Below, one piece after another: positions 51,601 to 64,000 of a stretch of 64,000 bases of DNA. How positions within the stretch are numbered: the first letter of the stretch is position 1; every line of letters begins with the position of its first letter. The translations under genes were made by a program, and so were the position numbers. The DNA comes from Panagrolaimus kolymaensis (taxonomy: Eukaryota; Nematoda; Chromadorea; Rhabditida; Panagrolaimidae): positions 1,798,001 to 1,862,000 of the forward strand of contig JAJQJQ010000011.1 in NCBI GenBank assembly GCA_028622995.1. The letters are read 5' to 3'. The notes under the pieces are model-generated. The model was not told the DNA's origin. It saw only the letters and a program-made list of their open reading frames with translations, and did no database searches.

Positions 51601-53832
51601 TAGTTAATGTCAATGATGAAACTCCAACCTTCGAAAAGAATGGAAATGCATTTTCAACTTTTGAAAATGCTCCTATTGAAACCTATTTGGGTTCATTAAT
51701 GGTAATAATTTTTTTAGCTTACAAATGTTTAGCACAAAATTTTAGGCAATTGATAAAGATGATGATCGACTTTCATATTCACTTAATTTCTCGGAAGATT
51801 CACCATTATCTGGAAAAATTTCTATCAATTCTCTCGGCCATTTGACTACTTCAGGTCCATTGAGAGGTCTTGGAGGAATTTATAAATTTACCGTATTTGT
51901 AAAAGATGGCGAACATACAGCTTCACAAGAAGCTGAACTAACTATAATCGCAACAAGTCGGTGTCAGCCTATTTTTGCAATGGATCAAGAAATAGTTTTT
52001 AAAGTTGATGAGGTATTTCGGAAGTTTAAAAATTTGAATCATTAAAATAAGTTTTTAGACAATTAATTCTGGCAGCAATATTGGTTCACTCAAAGCTACA
52101 ATTGAAGATGCAGATGATTGTGATCCTTTAACATATCAACTCCAATTCCTCAATAATTCCGATTCCACAAAAGTTTTTAAACTCGATTCCACTTCTGGTA
52201 TCATCTCTGCTTATAGCAGTTTACAAAATATTTCGGGTCTTCGATTCCCCATTGTTATATCTGCTTCCAGTGGAAATTTATTTACACGAAAATCAGCTGA
52301 AATTCGAATTGTTTCAACCAAAAGAGAAGCACCCAACTTTTCACAAAAGCATTTGAGAATCGAATTGACTGAAAATAATTCTGCAAACATCTCCCTTGGA
52401 TCCTTTAAAGCTTTATCAACTTTTGGTGATAAAATTTATTACAAGCTTGAAAATAATTTTGATGAAACTTTTGATATTGATTCTGAAGATGGAACTATAT
52501 ATGTTTTAAAAAGTTTAGATCGCGAAGAAAAAAATTTGTATCGATTGAATGTTATTGCTTCCACTGATAAAAACATTGAAGAAGGATTAACTGATTCCGT
52601 AGTTATTAATGTTGTGATAAATGATGTGTAAGTTTTATTATGGTTTCATTTTTAAAAATGATGAGCAATGTGCATTTATTTTCAGTAACGATAATGGCCC
52701 AACATTTGAAAGAGATTTTTATGAAATTGTTTTGGTTTCTGAAACTTTGCCTGGTAAAAAAATATTTTCTTTGAAAGCAAAAGATCTCGACACTTCGTCA
52801 ACTCAAATGATTTCATATAAAATTGATAAAATTAATTTTAAAAAGCAAGGAAAAGTTTCACCATTTAATGGAATATTTGAAATCAAACAAGATTCGGGTG
52901 ATATAAGAAGTTTAAAAAACTTAACTGATTTTGCTGGAGGAGTTTTTGAACTTTCTGTTTCGGCAATTGAACAAGAAAATGATGTCTCCCATTTGGCTCA
53001 TACGATACTTAATGTACGTTTTATTATAGCTTTTAGGGTATAATGTTCGAAAAGTTAGGTATAATCGTATTTGCAGATTTGGATTGCGGATAAATCTATT
53101 CATTCAATTCCAATTCTCATCCATCAAAATCCCATTCAACTTTCGAGTGATCAATTGCGTCAATACAGCACGTAAGCAATTCCATTTCTCTCAATATTTC
53201 TAAAAATTAGTTTCCAGAAAACTTGCACAAGCAATAAATGCTTCTAGCGTGTTATTACTTTCTCTTCGATTCCATTATCTTACAACGGATGCAATTTCTG
53301 CTCCAATGGCAGTTCGAGATTCAACTGCTGCTGAATTTATTGCTATTAATAAAAAATCTTCATCAATTTTTGAATGGAATTCAATAAAAGCAATAATCCG
53401 AGATTTGGATATCGATGGAATGAGCCTTCTCACTGGAGCTTCCATTCCAGCAACTAATTCTCAATCCCTTATGACCGCTGAAGCTTCTCTCACTTTACTC
53501 GCTGTTATATTTTTTGTCCTATTAACTATAATCATGACGATTCTTGGAATTATGCTTTGTTATTATCGAAACAAATTTAAGGTTCAAAAAAATAATTTAG
53601 TTGAAGCTAAAATCGCTGCAGCAACTTTAAATCGAGCTCCCGTTAGACATTGGTCACCATACCTTGAAAGACCTCCAGAATTGCTTTGGTTTGTATTTGA
53701 ATTTGTGATATTATCATATAAACTTACAATAAATTATTTAGGGAAAGATCCACCACAGCAACCACAGGATCAACAACCCCTGAAAGACGATCATCTCATT
53801 CAGTCCAAGAAATGAAAATTGCTATAAATTAA
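48655..53832 (+). CDS. single-pass cadherin-family adhesion protein, 1404 aa
   Basis: Seventeen exons: 48655-48810, 48860-49018, 49080-49306, 49384-49756, 49882-50046, 50149-50334, 50384-50510, 50559-50807, 50855-51088, 51135-51538, 51588-51701, 51746-52012, 52059-52627, 52686-53013, 53077-53171, 53218-53688, 53742-53832. All phases match. Signal peptide MLTKFLFAVAWTWILII. Extracellular cadherin repeats carry NVNDETPTF and DVNDNGPTF linkers, plus AIDKDDDRLSY and HDPDKDAALVF, which bind calcium between repeats. One membrane helix (TLLAVIFFVLLTIIMTILGI) near residue 1310 is followed by a basic tail. The first repeats lack clear DxNDN motifs. The last intron (53 bp, unusual Gly-free end) can be retained: spliced the tail is Ser/Thr/Arg-rich, unspliced it ends at 53815. 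Which worm cadherin it matches cannot be told. Confidence 0.85.
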
Positions 53833-54347
53833 ATAACGGGTTTTTAAACAAAAAAATTATTAATTATGATATTATTGTCATTTATTCTTTTTTTTTATCT
53901 CAGAGTATTTATAAAGTTTGATTAAGTTAAAAGCAGTGATTTTTGTTAAAAATCCAAAACAAATGGCTTTACAAATTTTTTTTCAATAATTGCACAAAAA
54001 TTTGCTCGATGTTATAACTATTTTTTCTTGTGTAGCTCTTTATGAAGAATATGTGAGAATAATAACATGTTCATAGTTCAGCTCCAAATTGATTGTAGTG
54101 TAATAACAACAACAAAATGTGCCTTAGATAATAATAAGAAGCAAGCAAAGTTTCTTCCGTAGTCTGTGTTCTTTCAAAAAAAAAAAATGATCGAAAAAAA
54201 TTCTTTCACAAGTGAAATGATCATTATTGCTTGTTGTGAACGAGTTAGGTTAGTTATCAATAAATTTGTTGTTGTTTCGTCCGTCACAAATTAAATAAAC
54301 CTATAAAAGGACAGGCTTGTCTTTCATTAAGTAAAAAAAAAAAAATA
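53833..54347. other. intergenic between cadherin and P450
   Basis: 515 bp, AT-rich. Contains the P450 TATA box listed separately; no gene. Confidence 0.6.
54302..54309 (+). promoter_or_regulatory. TATA box of the P450 gene
   Basis: TATAAAAG lies 46 bp upstream of the P450 start codon, a spacing that implies a short leader beginning near 54330. Inducible detoxification genes often have TATA promoters. Confidence 0.5.
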
Positions 54348-57048
54348 ATGATTTGGTTAATTTTAACTTTATTGTTTTCATTATGGATGTTCCAAAATTT
54401 TTACTGGAAAAGAAAAGGCCTTCCATCAGGTAAATAATTTCTTTAATTTTACTTTGCTAAAAGATAATTTTCAATTTAAAACTTTAGGCCCAACACCTTT
54501 TCCAATCATAGGAAATGCCATGGCTATAAGTAAAGTTGGCATGGAAAAATACTTTATGGATATTAAAAACCAATATGGTGATATTCATACATTTTGGTTG
54601 GGTGAAAATCCAATTGTTTCCATAAATGATGTTCCCACAATTGTTGATACTTTTATTAAAGATGGCGAAACCTATGCAGGTCGACCAACTCATATGAAAA
54701 TTACTGATATGTCGAGGCATGGCAGAACTGGCTTAATTTTCACGGATGGACCACTTTGGAGAGAACATCGTCGATTTTCTTTACATATTTTGAGAGATTT
54801 TGGAATGGGTAAGAATTTAATGCAAGAAAGAGTTCTCGATGAAGTAGCAGTTTTGATTGATGATGTGAAAATGCAGCTCAAAGATGGAAAGAAAGAAATA
54901 AGCATTCAGAATTTAATCGATCTCGGTATTGGATCAATTATCAACGCTCTGTTATTCGGCTATAGCTTCAGTAAAGTAAGTCAATTGCTAAACCCTCCAA
55001 TTCCTTGAACCAAAAACACAAAATTATAAAAGAACTTTTTACTAATAACAAAATAACATCAAAAGGTAAAAAAACAAAGACAAGGTTATAAAAATAACAA
55101 AAGAAAAAAGTTCAAAAACAATAAAAAGAAAACCATGTCGAAGAACCAATAGACGAGTCCATTACTTGGCGGAGGCAGCAGAAGTGTATTTGGCGACAGC
55201 TTTAGTACCTTCGGAAATGGCGTGCTTTGAAAGTTCACCAGGAAGGATCTAGAAATGTAATTGAGTTAGTAAAGTAAAAGGTAAAATCTGAAACTTACAA
55301 GACGAATAGCAGTTTGAATTTCACGTGATGAAATAGTTGACTTCTTATTATAATGAGAAACACGAGAAGCTTCGCCAGCAATACGTTCAAAAATATCGCT
55401 AACAAAGGCGTTCATGATCATCATAGCCTTTGAAGACATTCTACTATCAGGATGAACCTGCTTGAGGACACGATGGATGTAGATGGAGTAGCTTTCCTTC
55501 TTGGCACCCTTCTTTGAGATCTTCTTCTTTTCACCATTACCAGTTTGAGAAACACCAGCCTTAGCAGGTCTTCCACGTCCAGCTTTCTTAATACCATTGG
55601 TAGCACCTTCGATATCCATAGTTGTATCCATAGAGGTATCCATAGTTGAGAGCAGATGAAAAACACGTAGAGCAAACTGAATAAACAATAAAGATGAAGA
55701 AAATCTAATCAGATTTTGTTTTATTAGAAAAAACTAAAAATGCTTCGAAAAGGGAAGGAAAAGATTGGCGCCATTTAAACCATCGCGTCGGAACCGCAAA
55801 TAAATGCGGCAACTTTAAAAGATTGTTCAATAACATTTTATTGAACAAAACATTTTAAATTGAAGACTTATTTTATTTAACACGATTTCCTATTTTTTAT
55901 GTTTATCCTTTCTAGAACCTTTTGGTTGATTGGTTGCTAATCGAATTAAAATCGCTTAACAACAAAGTTGTTAAAAAGATAATTCTTAAAATATTTATTA
56001 AAAATCCCATTGATATTTTTGCTTTTGTAGGATAAAAAAGAAGAATTTTATCAAGTCAAATCGTATATTCAAGAACTCGTAAGAGCTCTTGGAAATCCTT
56101 TTATTCGACTGTGTGATCGTAATCCATCCATGTTTAAACTTTTCCCTTTCATTTACAAAGATGTTACACGAACTTCCAATCAAATGTGTGATTTTTTTAT
56201 GAAACAAATTAATGCCCACATGAAAGGAATTGATTTTGAAACCGATAACGAACCAACAGATTATGTTGAAGCATTTTTAAGAAAACGTCAAGCTTTAGAA
56301 AAGGAAGGCGTAAAAGATCATACTTTTACGTAAGCTTTTTAAGGGCTTAAGAAAGCTTCTGAAATATCCATTTTTTCAGTGACAATCAACTTTATGGAGC
56401 TTGTTTAGATCTTTGGTTGGCGGGACAAGAAACGACTTCTAATACCCTTTCATGGTTGGTTATTTATTTGATGACAAATCCAGAATGTCAAAAGAAGCTT
56501 CATGCCGAACTTGACCAAATAATTACACCCGATCGCTTCATAACCCTTGATGATAAATCTGAACTTAATTATACCAATGCAGTTGTTGCAGAAACTCAGA
56601 GATTTTGCAATTTAGTTCCTATGAATGTTAATCATCGCCTCGTAAAAGATGTGGAAATTCATGGTTACCATATTCCCGCAAACACGACAATCCTTCATTC
56701 GATTGGAACAGTTTTATTTGATGAAAGATATTTTCCTGAACCACAAAAATTTAAACCTGAAAGATTTTTGGATGAAAATGGAAAATTCTTTCAACCAACT
56801 GAACTCATGCCTTTTGGAGTTGGAAAGCGATCTTGCCTTGGTGAAGGCCTTGCAAGATTAGAATTGTATCTTTTTGCAGCAAATATTTTTAATCATTTTG
56901 AAGTAAGACAAAAGACTAATTTTTTGTATGTTAAATGGTTGCATTTCAGATTAAATCATCCCCTTCAAATCCACCAAATACAATTAGAATCATGGGTGGC
57001 ACAGTTCAACCTGAACCTTTTGTGACTCTTATTAAACCACGATTTTAA
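54348..57048 (+). CDS. cytochrome P450 (CYP2-like, worm CYP-33 type)
   Basis: join(54348..54429, 54488..54975, 56031..56329, 56380..56902, 56950..57048), 496 aa, full length. Signature: hydrophobic anchor ([15 protein letters not shown]), proline hinge [12 protein letters not shown]-helix [10 protein letters not shown]-helix AGQETTSN (oxygen activation), K-helix ETQR, PERF, and haem loop [13 protein letters not shown] with the Cys ligand. It is an ER-bound monooxygenase using NADPH-P450 reductase. CYP2-like enzymes oxidise xenobiotics or lipids; the substrate is unknown. Intron 2 (54976-56030, 1055 bp) is far larger than its other introns because it contains the H2B gene on the opposite strand. 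AATAAA-like motifs occur after the stop. Confidence 0.95.
55162..55643 (-). CDS. intron-containing histone H2B variant nested in the P450 intron
   Basis: complement(join(55162..55248, 55299..55643)), 143 aa. The histone fold is clear: [57 protein letters not shown], then [20 protein letters not shown]. The intron lies in the middle of the conserved C-terminal part, unlike replication-dependent H2B genes, which lack introns. The N-tail is unusual: it begins [20 protein letters not shown] (three Met-Asp pairs, acidic) and includes GRGRPAKAG, an AT-hook-like core. The usual H2B tail begins with Ala/Pro/Lys. Start: three Mets are close together; the first is used, though an upstream in-frame Met exists at 55688. 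A replication-independent variant is inferred. It is transcribed against the P450. Confidence 0.88.
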
Positions 57049-57451
57049 ATAATTTTGTTTGATAAATATAAAAAAACTAAAAGCTTGATCAAAACGATGT
57101 TTCTTTCATAAAAGCATTCAAGCCAACTAACTATTCATTAAAAGATATGGTCGAAAAAAGGGAGCTGAAATTTTTCCAAAGCTTTAAAGTTAACTTGAAA
57201 ATATTTAATTTATATGTTTATTTTTTTTTCGCTGCATAAAAATAAAAATAGCATAAGATAAATAAACAAACAAAAAAAGGATTTTTATTCAATATCACCA
57301 TATTGACCAGCCACAAGCTCATACAGGTCCATCATTTTCAATGAGCATTCGATGAGATAAAAATATGTAAAACAAAACAATCTTCTTTATATTGTTTAGC
57401 AGCAAATTATTTTTAACAATAAAAAACTTACTTCGTGACAAACATGGACCA
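57049..57451. other. intergenic after P450
   Basis: 403 bp of AT-rich sequence, no gene seen. Confidence 0.5.
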
Positions 57452-60400
57452 TCAGGCGTTTTCATTAGCACCATGTTGCTTCTTAAATGTATTTAAATAA
57501 GCTTTAGAAGGTATTTGAATACCCCATCGTTGGAGAAATGGATGCACCTTAACAAAATCATTAGAATAACATTTTCTATCCAGAATCTTTCGTAGTTTCT
57601 TAATTACACGATTATTGCGTAAAAAGTTTGTTCCATTATTTCCAGAAGTCTTATCAGCCTTTAGAAGATTCATAGGTTTGAATGGTGGATCTTTTTCAAA
57701 ATTTTCAAAATAACGATGTCTTGAAATATTCTTGAGTCGATCATTTGGATTATTTTGTAAAAGACCATTAATAAGTTCTTTAGCTGCTTCATCATGAATT
57801 CCTTCAAGATTTGGTGGTCCATAACCACCAGCTCTTCGAAATTGTTTCTCTTTCGTAATAGTAAAAGGGCAACTAGTATAGTTGTGCACCCACTTTTTTT
57901 TTTCATTCTTTTTTAATTAATGAGGGAATCGAACTTATTGTAAAACTGCCAAAACGGACGGGCAACTCACTAACCGCTAGACTAAAGCAATGCAAATAGA
58001 TCCAATTTCTTTTTCAGTTTTTGAAATGATTTCTTTGAACATTGAATCAACCTTGTTTAAGTCATTTTCCTTCACTAAAAACAAGGATTTTTATGGATAA
58101 ATTAAAAGATTAATTAATCTGGGGTAATATTAAACTTTTCAATTTTGTGAGTTTCAATATCATAAACGGAAACATTTCCCCAAAATGGAAAGATTCCAAC
58201 GTTCAAAACCATTTTAAATTACTTGGTTAAATAAGAGCAACTAAATTTTTATAAGAACAATAAATCGAGAATGTTCCATGTCCATTGCATAATGTTTTGA
58301 AAGCATTGAGTGTTGTTGTACTTATATTAATTATAAATAAATCTCATTATTTAAAGTCCTGATAAGACACCTGTAGATTTGGGAACTTTACAGCTTTATA
58401 TCACTGAAAAGAACCGCATAAAAACTAAATACCATTTCATATCTCTAATAACGCATACATATTTTATAACATAATTTTCTGTCAAAATTTTAAATTTTCA
58501 GGTCTTCGGCAATTGCATTTTGCAACGCAAAAGTATTGCGCATAAAAAGTTTTTCAAAAAAAACTCTGCTACGAAAATTTAGAAAAAAGATTTCATATAT
58601 ATTTTTTGCGCTTTATTGCTGCACTATTTATTAATTCGTTTACAAATTTGCTGTTATATGCTTCGGATTTTTTTCATCTTTAATCAAAATGCCTACTTTG
58701 AATAATGACATTCTCAAAGATATTTTTAAACAATGTGTTGGGAACTGTGGTTCATATGATAAGGTTAGAAAATTTTATCTTTCGGGAAAAGAATGCCTTG
58801 ATGCTTTTTGTGACATTATGAAAGAAATTAAATCGGTTTCAATCAATGATTATGTCAAATATTCCTTTGTAAGATCCTTGTTACATTAATTAATAAGCAA
58901 ATAAAATATTATAGGACAACTTTGGATGGAGTTGTAACGATTTTCCCAAAGGGTTATGGAAGAGAATGGCACAATTCGTCCCTGAATTAAGCATTGACGC
59001 TTATCCTGCTCATATTTATATGCCATTCATTGTTGCCTTTCAAAACAGTAAAAGTATGAATAAAAAGTGTAGCTTAAAATTGTTAAAATTTTCTTACAGA
59101 TCTTCAAAAGCTTGATATGACTCAACATATTAAAAATGAAGCATTACCATATCTGATGAGCCCTTCTATTCGAGAAGTAATTACCACGCCACCCGTTTTA
59201 TTTGCTATCAAATCTATGGGAGATGATATTTGGTCAAATATTGAAACCATCACAGTTGTTGTTGATCCTGATAGAATGAAGAACTTTTTTGTTAGTTTAT
59301 CTTTTTTTCCACATCCATTTAGGTGATAAACAAACTTGTAGGAATTTATGGTAAATGGTGGACTTTTATGTAAGATTTTAATATTAAAGTAAGATTTGGT
59401 TGTTTTTGGAACAAATTTTATACCGCCTTTACCAGGAATATGAAAAAGTTAGCTCTTTTTATTATTAGATTTTTACGAAATACAACCTTTAGTGTAATTT
59501 ATTCAAACATTGAAAAGTTTAATATTGAAATAGGCGAAATTTCTGATTTACCTGACATAAACGATTACGATTTACCAAATCTTTTTAAAAGTTTTCAAGA
59601 AATTTTTCCTGCTTTAAAAGAAGTAGCTTTTGTCGTTAAACTTCGTCAAGAGATGGGCGCACTGAAAATGCTATGGCCACACGCTGGTATTTTCGTTCGC
59701 CATCGAACGAAAAAATTCGTTCAGTTTCAATTAGAATTGATCGAACGAATTTTTTTCGTTCGATTTTATCGTTTAAAAAACCGTTTTCGTATCCCGACGT
59801 GTGGCCGTAGTACTTTGAGTGCGTATGTTTAAAATTAGTTTTAAAAAGTTTTTAAAAATTTACAATTTTTAGCGCTTATATTATTGGGATGGTCTTGCTG
59901 AACGTGTAACCACTCAACTAGTAAACCAAATGATGGAAACAGAAATTGATTATAACATTCATTTCCATTGGCATCGCTTTGATTGGGTATATAAAAATAG
60001 GGATTATATTGGGTACCATGAATTTGAAAAATTCGGCTTCCAAAGCACCAAGGAAAAAGATAAGATTGTGTGTGATTTTGATGATGAAGCATGGGTATTT
60101 GAAAAAAAAATTTCTGAAGCAATATCATTAAAAATTTCTTTTTGCTATAAAGAGTCAGTTTTAAAAAGAGTATATTTTTTTTATAAAGATGCTGTTTTTA
60201 GCAATGAAGAAAGCGATAGATCTGATGAAGATCCTAATGAATACGCATTGCAGCATGGGTATGATGATGATTATGATGACGACGGTGATTATTATTAATC
60301 ATTCAAAGAATAGTTTTTATAAATACTTGTTTAAATATTTTTTTATGAGAATAATAAACTACTTTCTTTATTTTTTAAAGATAAAAATTTTTTACAATAA

Positions 60401-63400
60401 AAAATATTTTATTATTCGCAATATCCAATCTCCGGCTGCCATGTTTCAGATGTATGACACATGGATTCTCCAGCTCCTTTTAAACTTCTTTCTGAATTAC
60501 ATGTAAGCCTTACAGTGGTTCCAGGAGTAATTTTAGCAACCATAGGATTAGTTGGTTCATTTTTGGCATTAAAATATGTTAGTCTTCCATTATTTACTGG
60601 TTCAAGAAGAGGGCAACCTGAAATATCCTTTTTTTTCCAAGTTTGTTAAAAATAACCATCGACTTACTTAGAGCTTTGCATTCACCAATATTTTCATTAT
60701 TCCATTTTCCATCAACACATTCTGCTGTTCCTTTTCCAATGAGTTGAGTACCAGGTGGACAAATGACTGTAGCAATTGTGCCTTCGGTATTTACAACTTG
60801 ATCAAGCCCTTGTGAATCCGCATAAACAACATTCGCATTTTCAACAAAAATTTTGGGGCAAATTTTTTCACATTTTCCAAGCTTTTTTGGTTGCCATCCA
60901 TTTAAGGTGCAATAAGAAATATCAGCGCCATTATGACTTACACCCATTCTCTCTGAACATATTAACATTGCTGTACTTCCCATCGGATATTTATCAGCGA
61001 CGGCAATGGAATTATAAACAATATGTCCTTGAACTGAAGAAGTTGGAGAATGTTCATGTTCAATTGTGGGACATCCAGATAATGAACAAGTTGAAGGTTC
61101 GGGAAGCCATCGTCCAGTTCGTTGACAAACTATGGCTGAAGTTGCATTAACAATTGCATAACCAGTGTTGCAATTAATAAATGCTATGGTTCCAGGTGTT
61201 CTTAAAAAACTCGTGTACGACCATTGACCATTTGTAGCGGTTAAATGAGGGCATGCTGAAAAGGATTTATGATTGGAAATTTAATTTATGGAAAAAATAT
61301 GTTTTTCACATTTTTATTTAATTTCGTAACAGTAATCTTTGATATGTGTTTTTGTGTTTCTGGATCGTTTTTAGAATGATCGCCCATGCGCAAAATAAAT
61401 TTCCCACATAGAGTGAAAGAAAATGTATACAAAAAATTGCCGAAACAAAACACAACAACAACAAAAAAATATGAAAAATTTACCTAAATTTGAAACCTTT
61501 TCTACTTTCATTGGGTCTGCTCGAGTATAAGCTGCAAAACCACTTGCAGCAACACTACCGGCATTGCTACCAATTCTTGGAGCATTATTAGTTTTAGGAA
61601 TAATTCGATTTTCAGCTATAGGTTTTGCTTTACTTCCACTTTGGTAATCTCGAGGCCAGATGTAACATAAAACTCCTTTGGATTTAACATTTGCATCATG
61701 AGCAAGATCAAGATCTTCTTTCGTTGTTATAAAATTATCTAAAATTTTAATTCAAATATAAATTAACGAGGAAAAAACGGATTTACCAATATCTGAAACG
61801 GCAAACCATTGATATAATGGAACACTGGCGCCACATTGGCCATATTCGGGGACACATAATAGACGTTCTCCAGTTCGCATATAATTTTCAAAAAGTTGAT
61901 TTGATTCTTGTCCCATTGTCACCAATTTATGATCCAATCTTCCAAATAATCCAGGTTTTGTGGAATCTCCTCCCAAACCTGGTTGTTCATCAAAGAGTTG
62001 AACAATTTCATGAAGGCATTCGCATCGATGCTTTTCGCCTTCGCTAACATTTGAGGAATTCGATAAAAGTCCTAAAATTTCAAGTTGTTCATAGCCTCTT
62101 AAAGCTTGAGGATGGGTGGAAGGAGTCCAAGTTGTTGCAAAATGATCATGAAATGCTCCAATATGTGTATTGGAATAAGATATCAGTGGCACCAACGCAT
62201 CTCGATCAATTCCATCCAAGCATTGTTTCTCTTGAGCTTTAATAATTTGATGGAAAGTAAAAAATACAAAAAAGCACAAAAAAGTTTTCATTTTTATTCT
62301 TTGAAAAGTAAATTTCTTTGTTTATTGTGTTTTTATATACAAAAAAAAATGTTGACATGGATTGACTTTGAATTTATTCCAGAAAAAAAAAGTAAGGACA
62401 ATGGTTGTGAAATGAAATGAAACAAACACAATAAAATCCTGTTCTCAAAAAAATGATGCACCCCAAAAAAAGAGATTGAGGGTGAAAAAAAGAGATAACT
62501 GGATCGATCTATGATTGTTTAGCTTTTTTACGGATCAAGTTGTTTTTAACGTTTTTTATGGAAATATTTTCTTTGTATTCATTCATTCTTTTCAATTTAA
62601 CAATAAACACAAAACAAGAAAATTGTTTTTCGAAAACAAAAAAAATATCCTTAAGATGGAGATTTATATTTAGAAATTTTTGAATGATCACAATTAAAAT
62701 TTCTTCATGTTGATCGAAAAAAATAAGACAAGCAAATGAGAATCTTAATGATTTTATTTTTAAGCTTGAAGATGCTTTGCAATTCTACTCACGATGGTGG
62801 TTATCTTATATCCTTTGCTAACAGATAAAATGCTATGATTATATTTTAAAGAAGGGTTTTATAAGAATTTTTAGGAATTCAAATAAAGTTAAATTAAACC
62901 AAAAGTAAATTTTTTTGTTCCCGTTTAAGTTTACTTTTCTGTCGAATTTCTTGTTTAACAATAATTTTAATTTTGATATTTAAAATTTCAGTATTAAAAA
63001 AATGCGTGGTCAGCAAAATAAAATATATGATGAGATCATAAATGACGGAGAAACATATATGTAACTATTAAAAAAATTCAAGGACATGCATCCATATCAT
63101 GTTGTAATTTGGTGACGTCTAAGAAACATGAAAAAAGAAATCCAAGCAAAGCAATTATCTTTAGACTTCATTTATTAATGAAATTTTGATTTATACGAAA
63201 AAACAAACTTATTTTTAAAAATAAATTAGACTTTTTTAACCTCCAACAAATAAAAACTTGTTTTTGGCTCAGTAGTCGATGGTGGAGTCTGGTAAACAAG
63301 ACTTTATAGAGACAACAATAATTTTCTTAAAAAAACTTTAAGTTTTCAAGATTAAAGAAATAGATAATAATTTAAAAATATCAATCGAGCAATATGGAAA

Positions 63401-64000
63401 AAAATGGAAGTGAGCAAAAATCTTTAATAACATGTTTATAGGAGTGAAAATTAATCTTAAAAGAAGATTTGCAGTGGCATTTTTTTCTTATTAGGCTGGA
63501 ACATTATTGTTATCGTCGTTTATGGTTCTCCCATTCATTATTATGAACTTCCTTCTATAAAATGATATATGTAAGAAGTAGTCATCTCACATAAAAAATA
63601 AGAAAGCTTCAATAAACTTTTGATCATTTTCATGACCTCATCTCAGGAAGGACAGGCCAGTAAATAATTCCTGGGAAATATATTTTTTTTCTTCAATTAA
63701 CTTTTAAGCAAATATTTGTTTAAACATCGTGGCATTCTTTTTATTCCTTCTCTTTACCAAAAAGTAAACTATTTTTATTTGTTTCAACTTTGCCGCAAGC
63801 ATATGACAAATATCCGTCGACTATTATTTAATGAATAAAACTTTGAATGTGGATTTTTTAAGATAAAAAATTCTGTGTTGTTCTTTGGCCTACAAAGATT
63901 ACACTAACCAAAAGAGTTGCATCTTTTTTTATTTTTTCCTCAATTAGAAGTTTGGGAGATCATGGTTTGGTGGTGGCTACATTCTTTCATACCAAAAACC

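Overview
The window is nuclear DNA of a nematode: very AT-rich, intron-dense genes with mostly 45-60 bp GT-AG introns, long homopolymeric A/T tracts between genes, and recognisable nematode genes. These include a body-wall-muscle-type troponin C with a one-codon first exon, ribosomal protein S12, a cyclin D, a glb-type globin, a Ly6 protein, condensin II CAP-D3, and lineage-specific F-box-like families. Composition and intron size suggest a clade IV (Tylenchina, for example Meloidogyne-like) species, but the species is inferred, not shown. Gene models were built by hand, joining exons by reading frame, splice sites and phase; every multi-exon model sums to whole codons unless stated.

Left part (1-23 kb). 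The 3' end of a Ly6/three-finger protein is followed by an F-box/LRR-like gene with an in-frame stop, then a sigma-class glutathione S-transferase whose first intron has a one-base phase conflict. Next comes a 10.2 kb cyclin D gene (minus strand) with a 7.57 kb intron, after which an almost perfect 77-bp inverted repeat lies in open intergenic DNA. A globin (minus strand) is arranged head-to-head with a small lysine-rich protein.

Middle (23-41 kb). A gene-poor 5.5 kb stretch leads into troponin C. Troponin C and RPS12 are separated by about 1.4 kb of decayed fragments of the F-box-like family. RPS12, glyoxalase I and a small membrane protein lie in the same direction with gaps of 180-490 bp. 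GOLT1 (plus strand) converges on CAP-D3 (1680 codons, 18 exons), whose C-terminal tail carries degenerate repeats with three KEN boxes and three IKxE motifs.

Right part (41-64 kb). Two tandem paralogous secreted proteins share four CxC modules and an RxKR-QQCVC processing site and belong to no family I recognise. Next are a single-pass cadherin (1404 aa), and a cytochrome P450 whose 1.05 kb intron contains an oppositely oriented, intron-bearing H2B variant with an AT-hook-like N-tail. Then come a kinase C-lobe fragment and a tRNA-like fragment, an F-box-like gene with a 134-bp MITE inserted at a 5' splice junction, and a secreted sushi-domain protein. The last 1.7 kb shows no gene.

Most of the recognised genes are housekeeping, muscle or secretory. 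There is no cluster with an obvious single pathway. The features that stand out are the CxC protein pair, the degron-like repeats in CAP-D3, the nested H2B variant, the MITE at a splice site, the palindrome, and the decaying F-box-like family.
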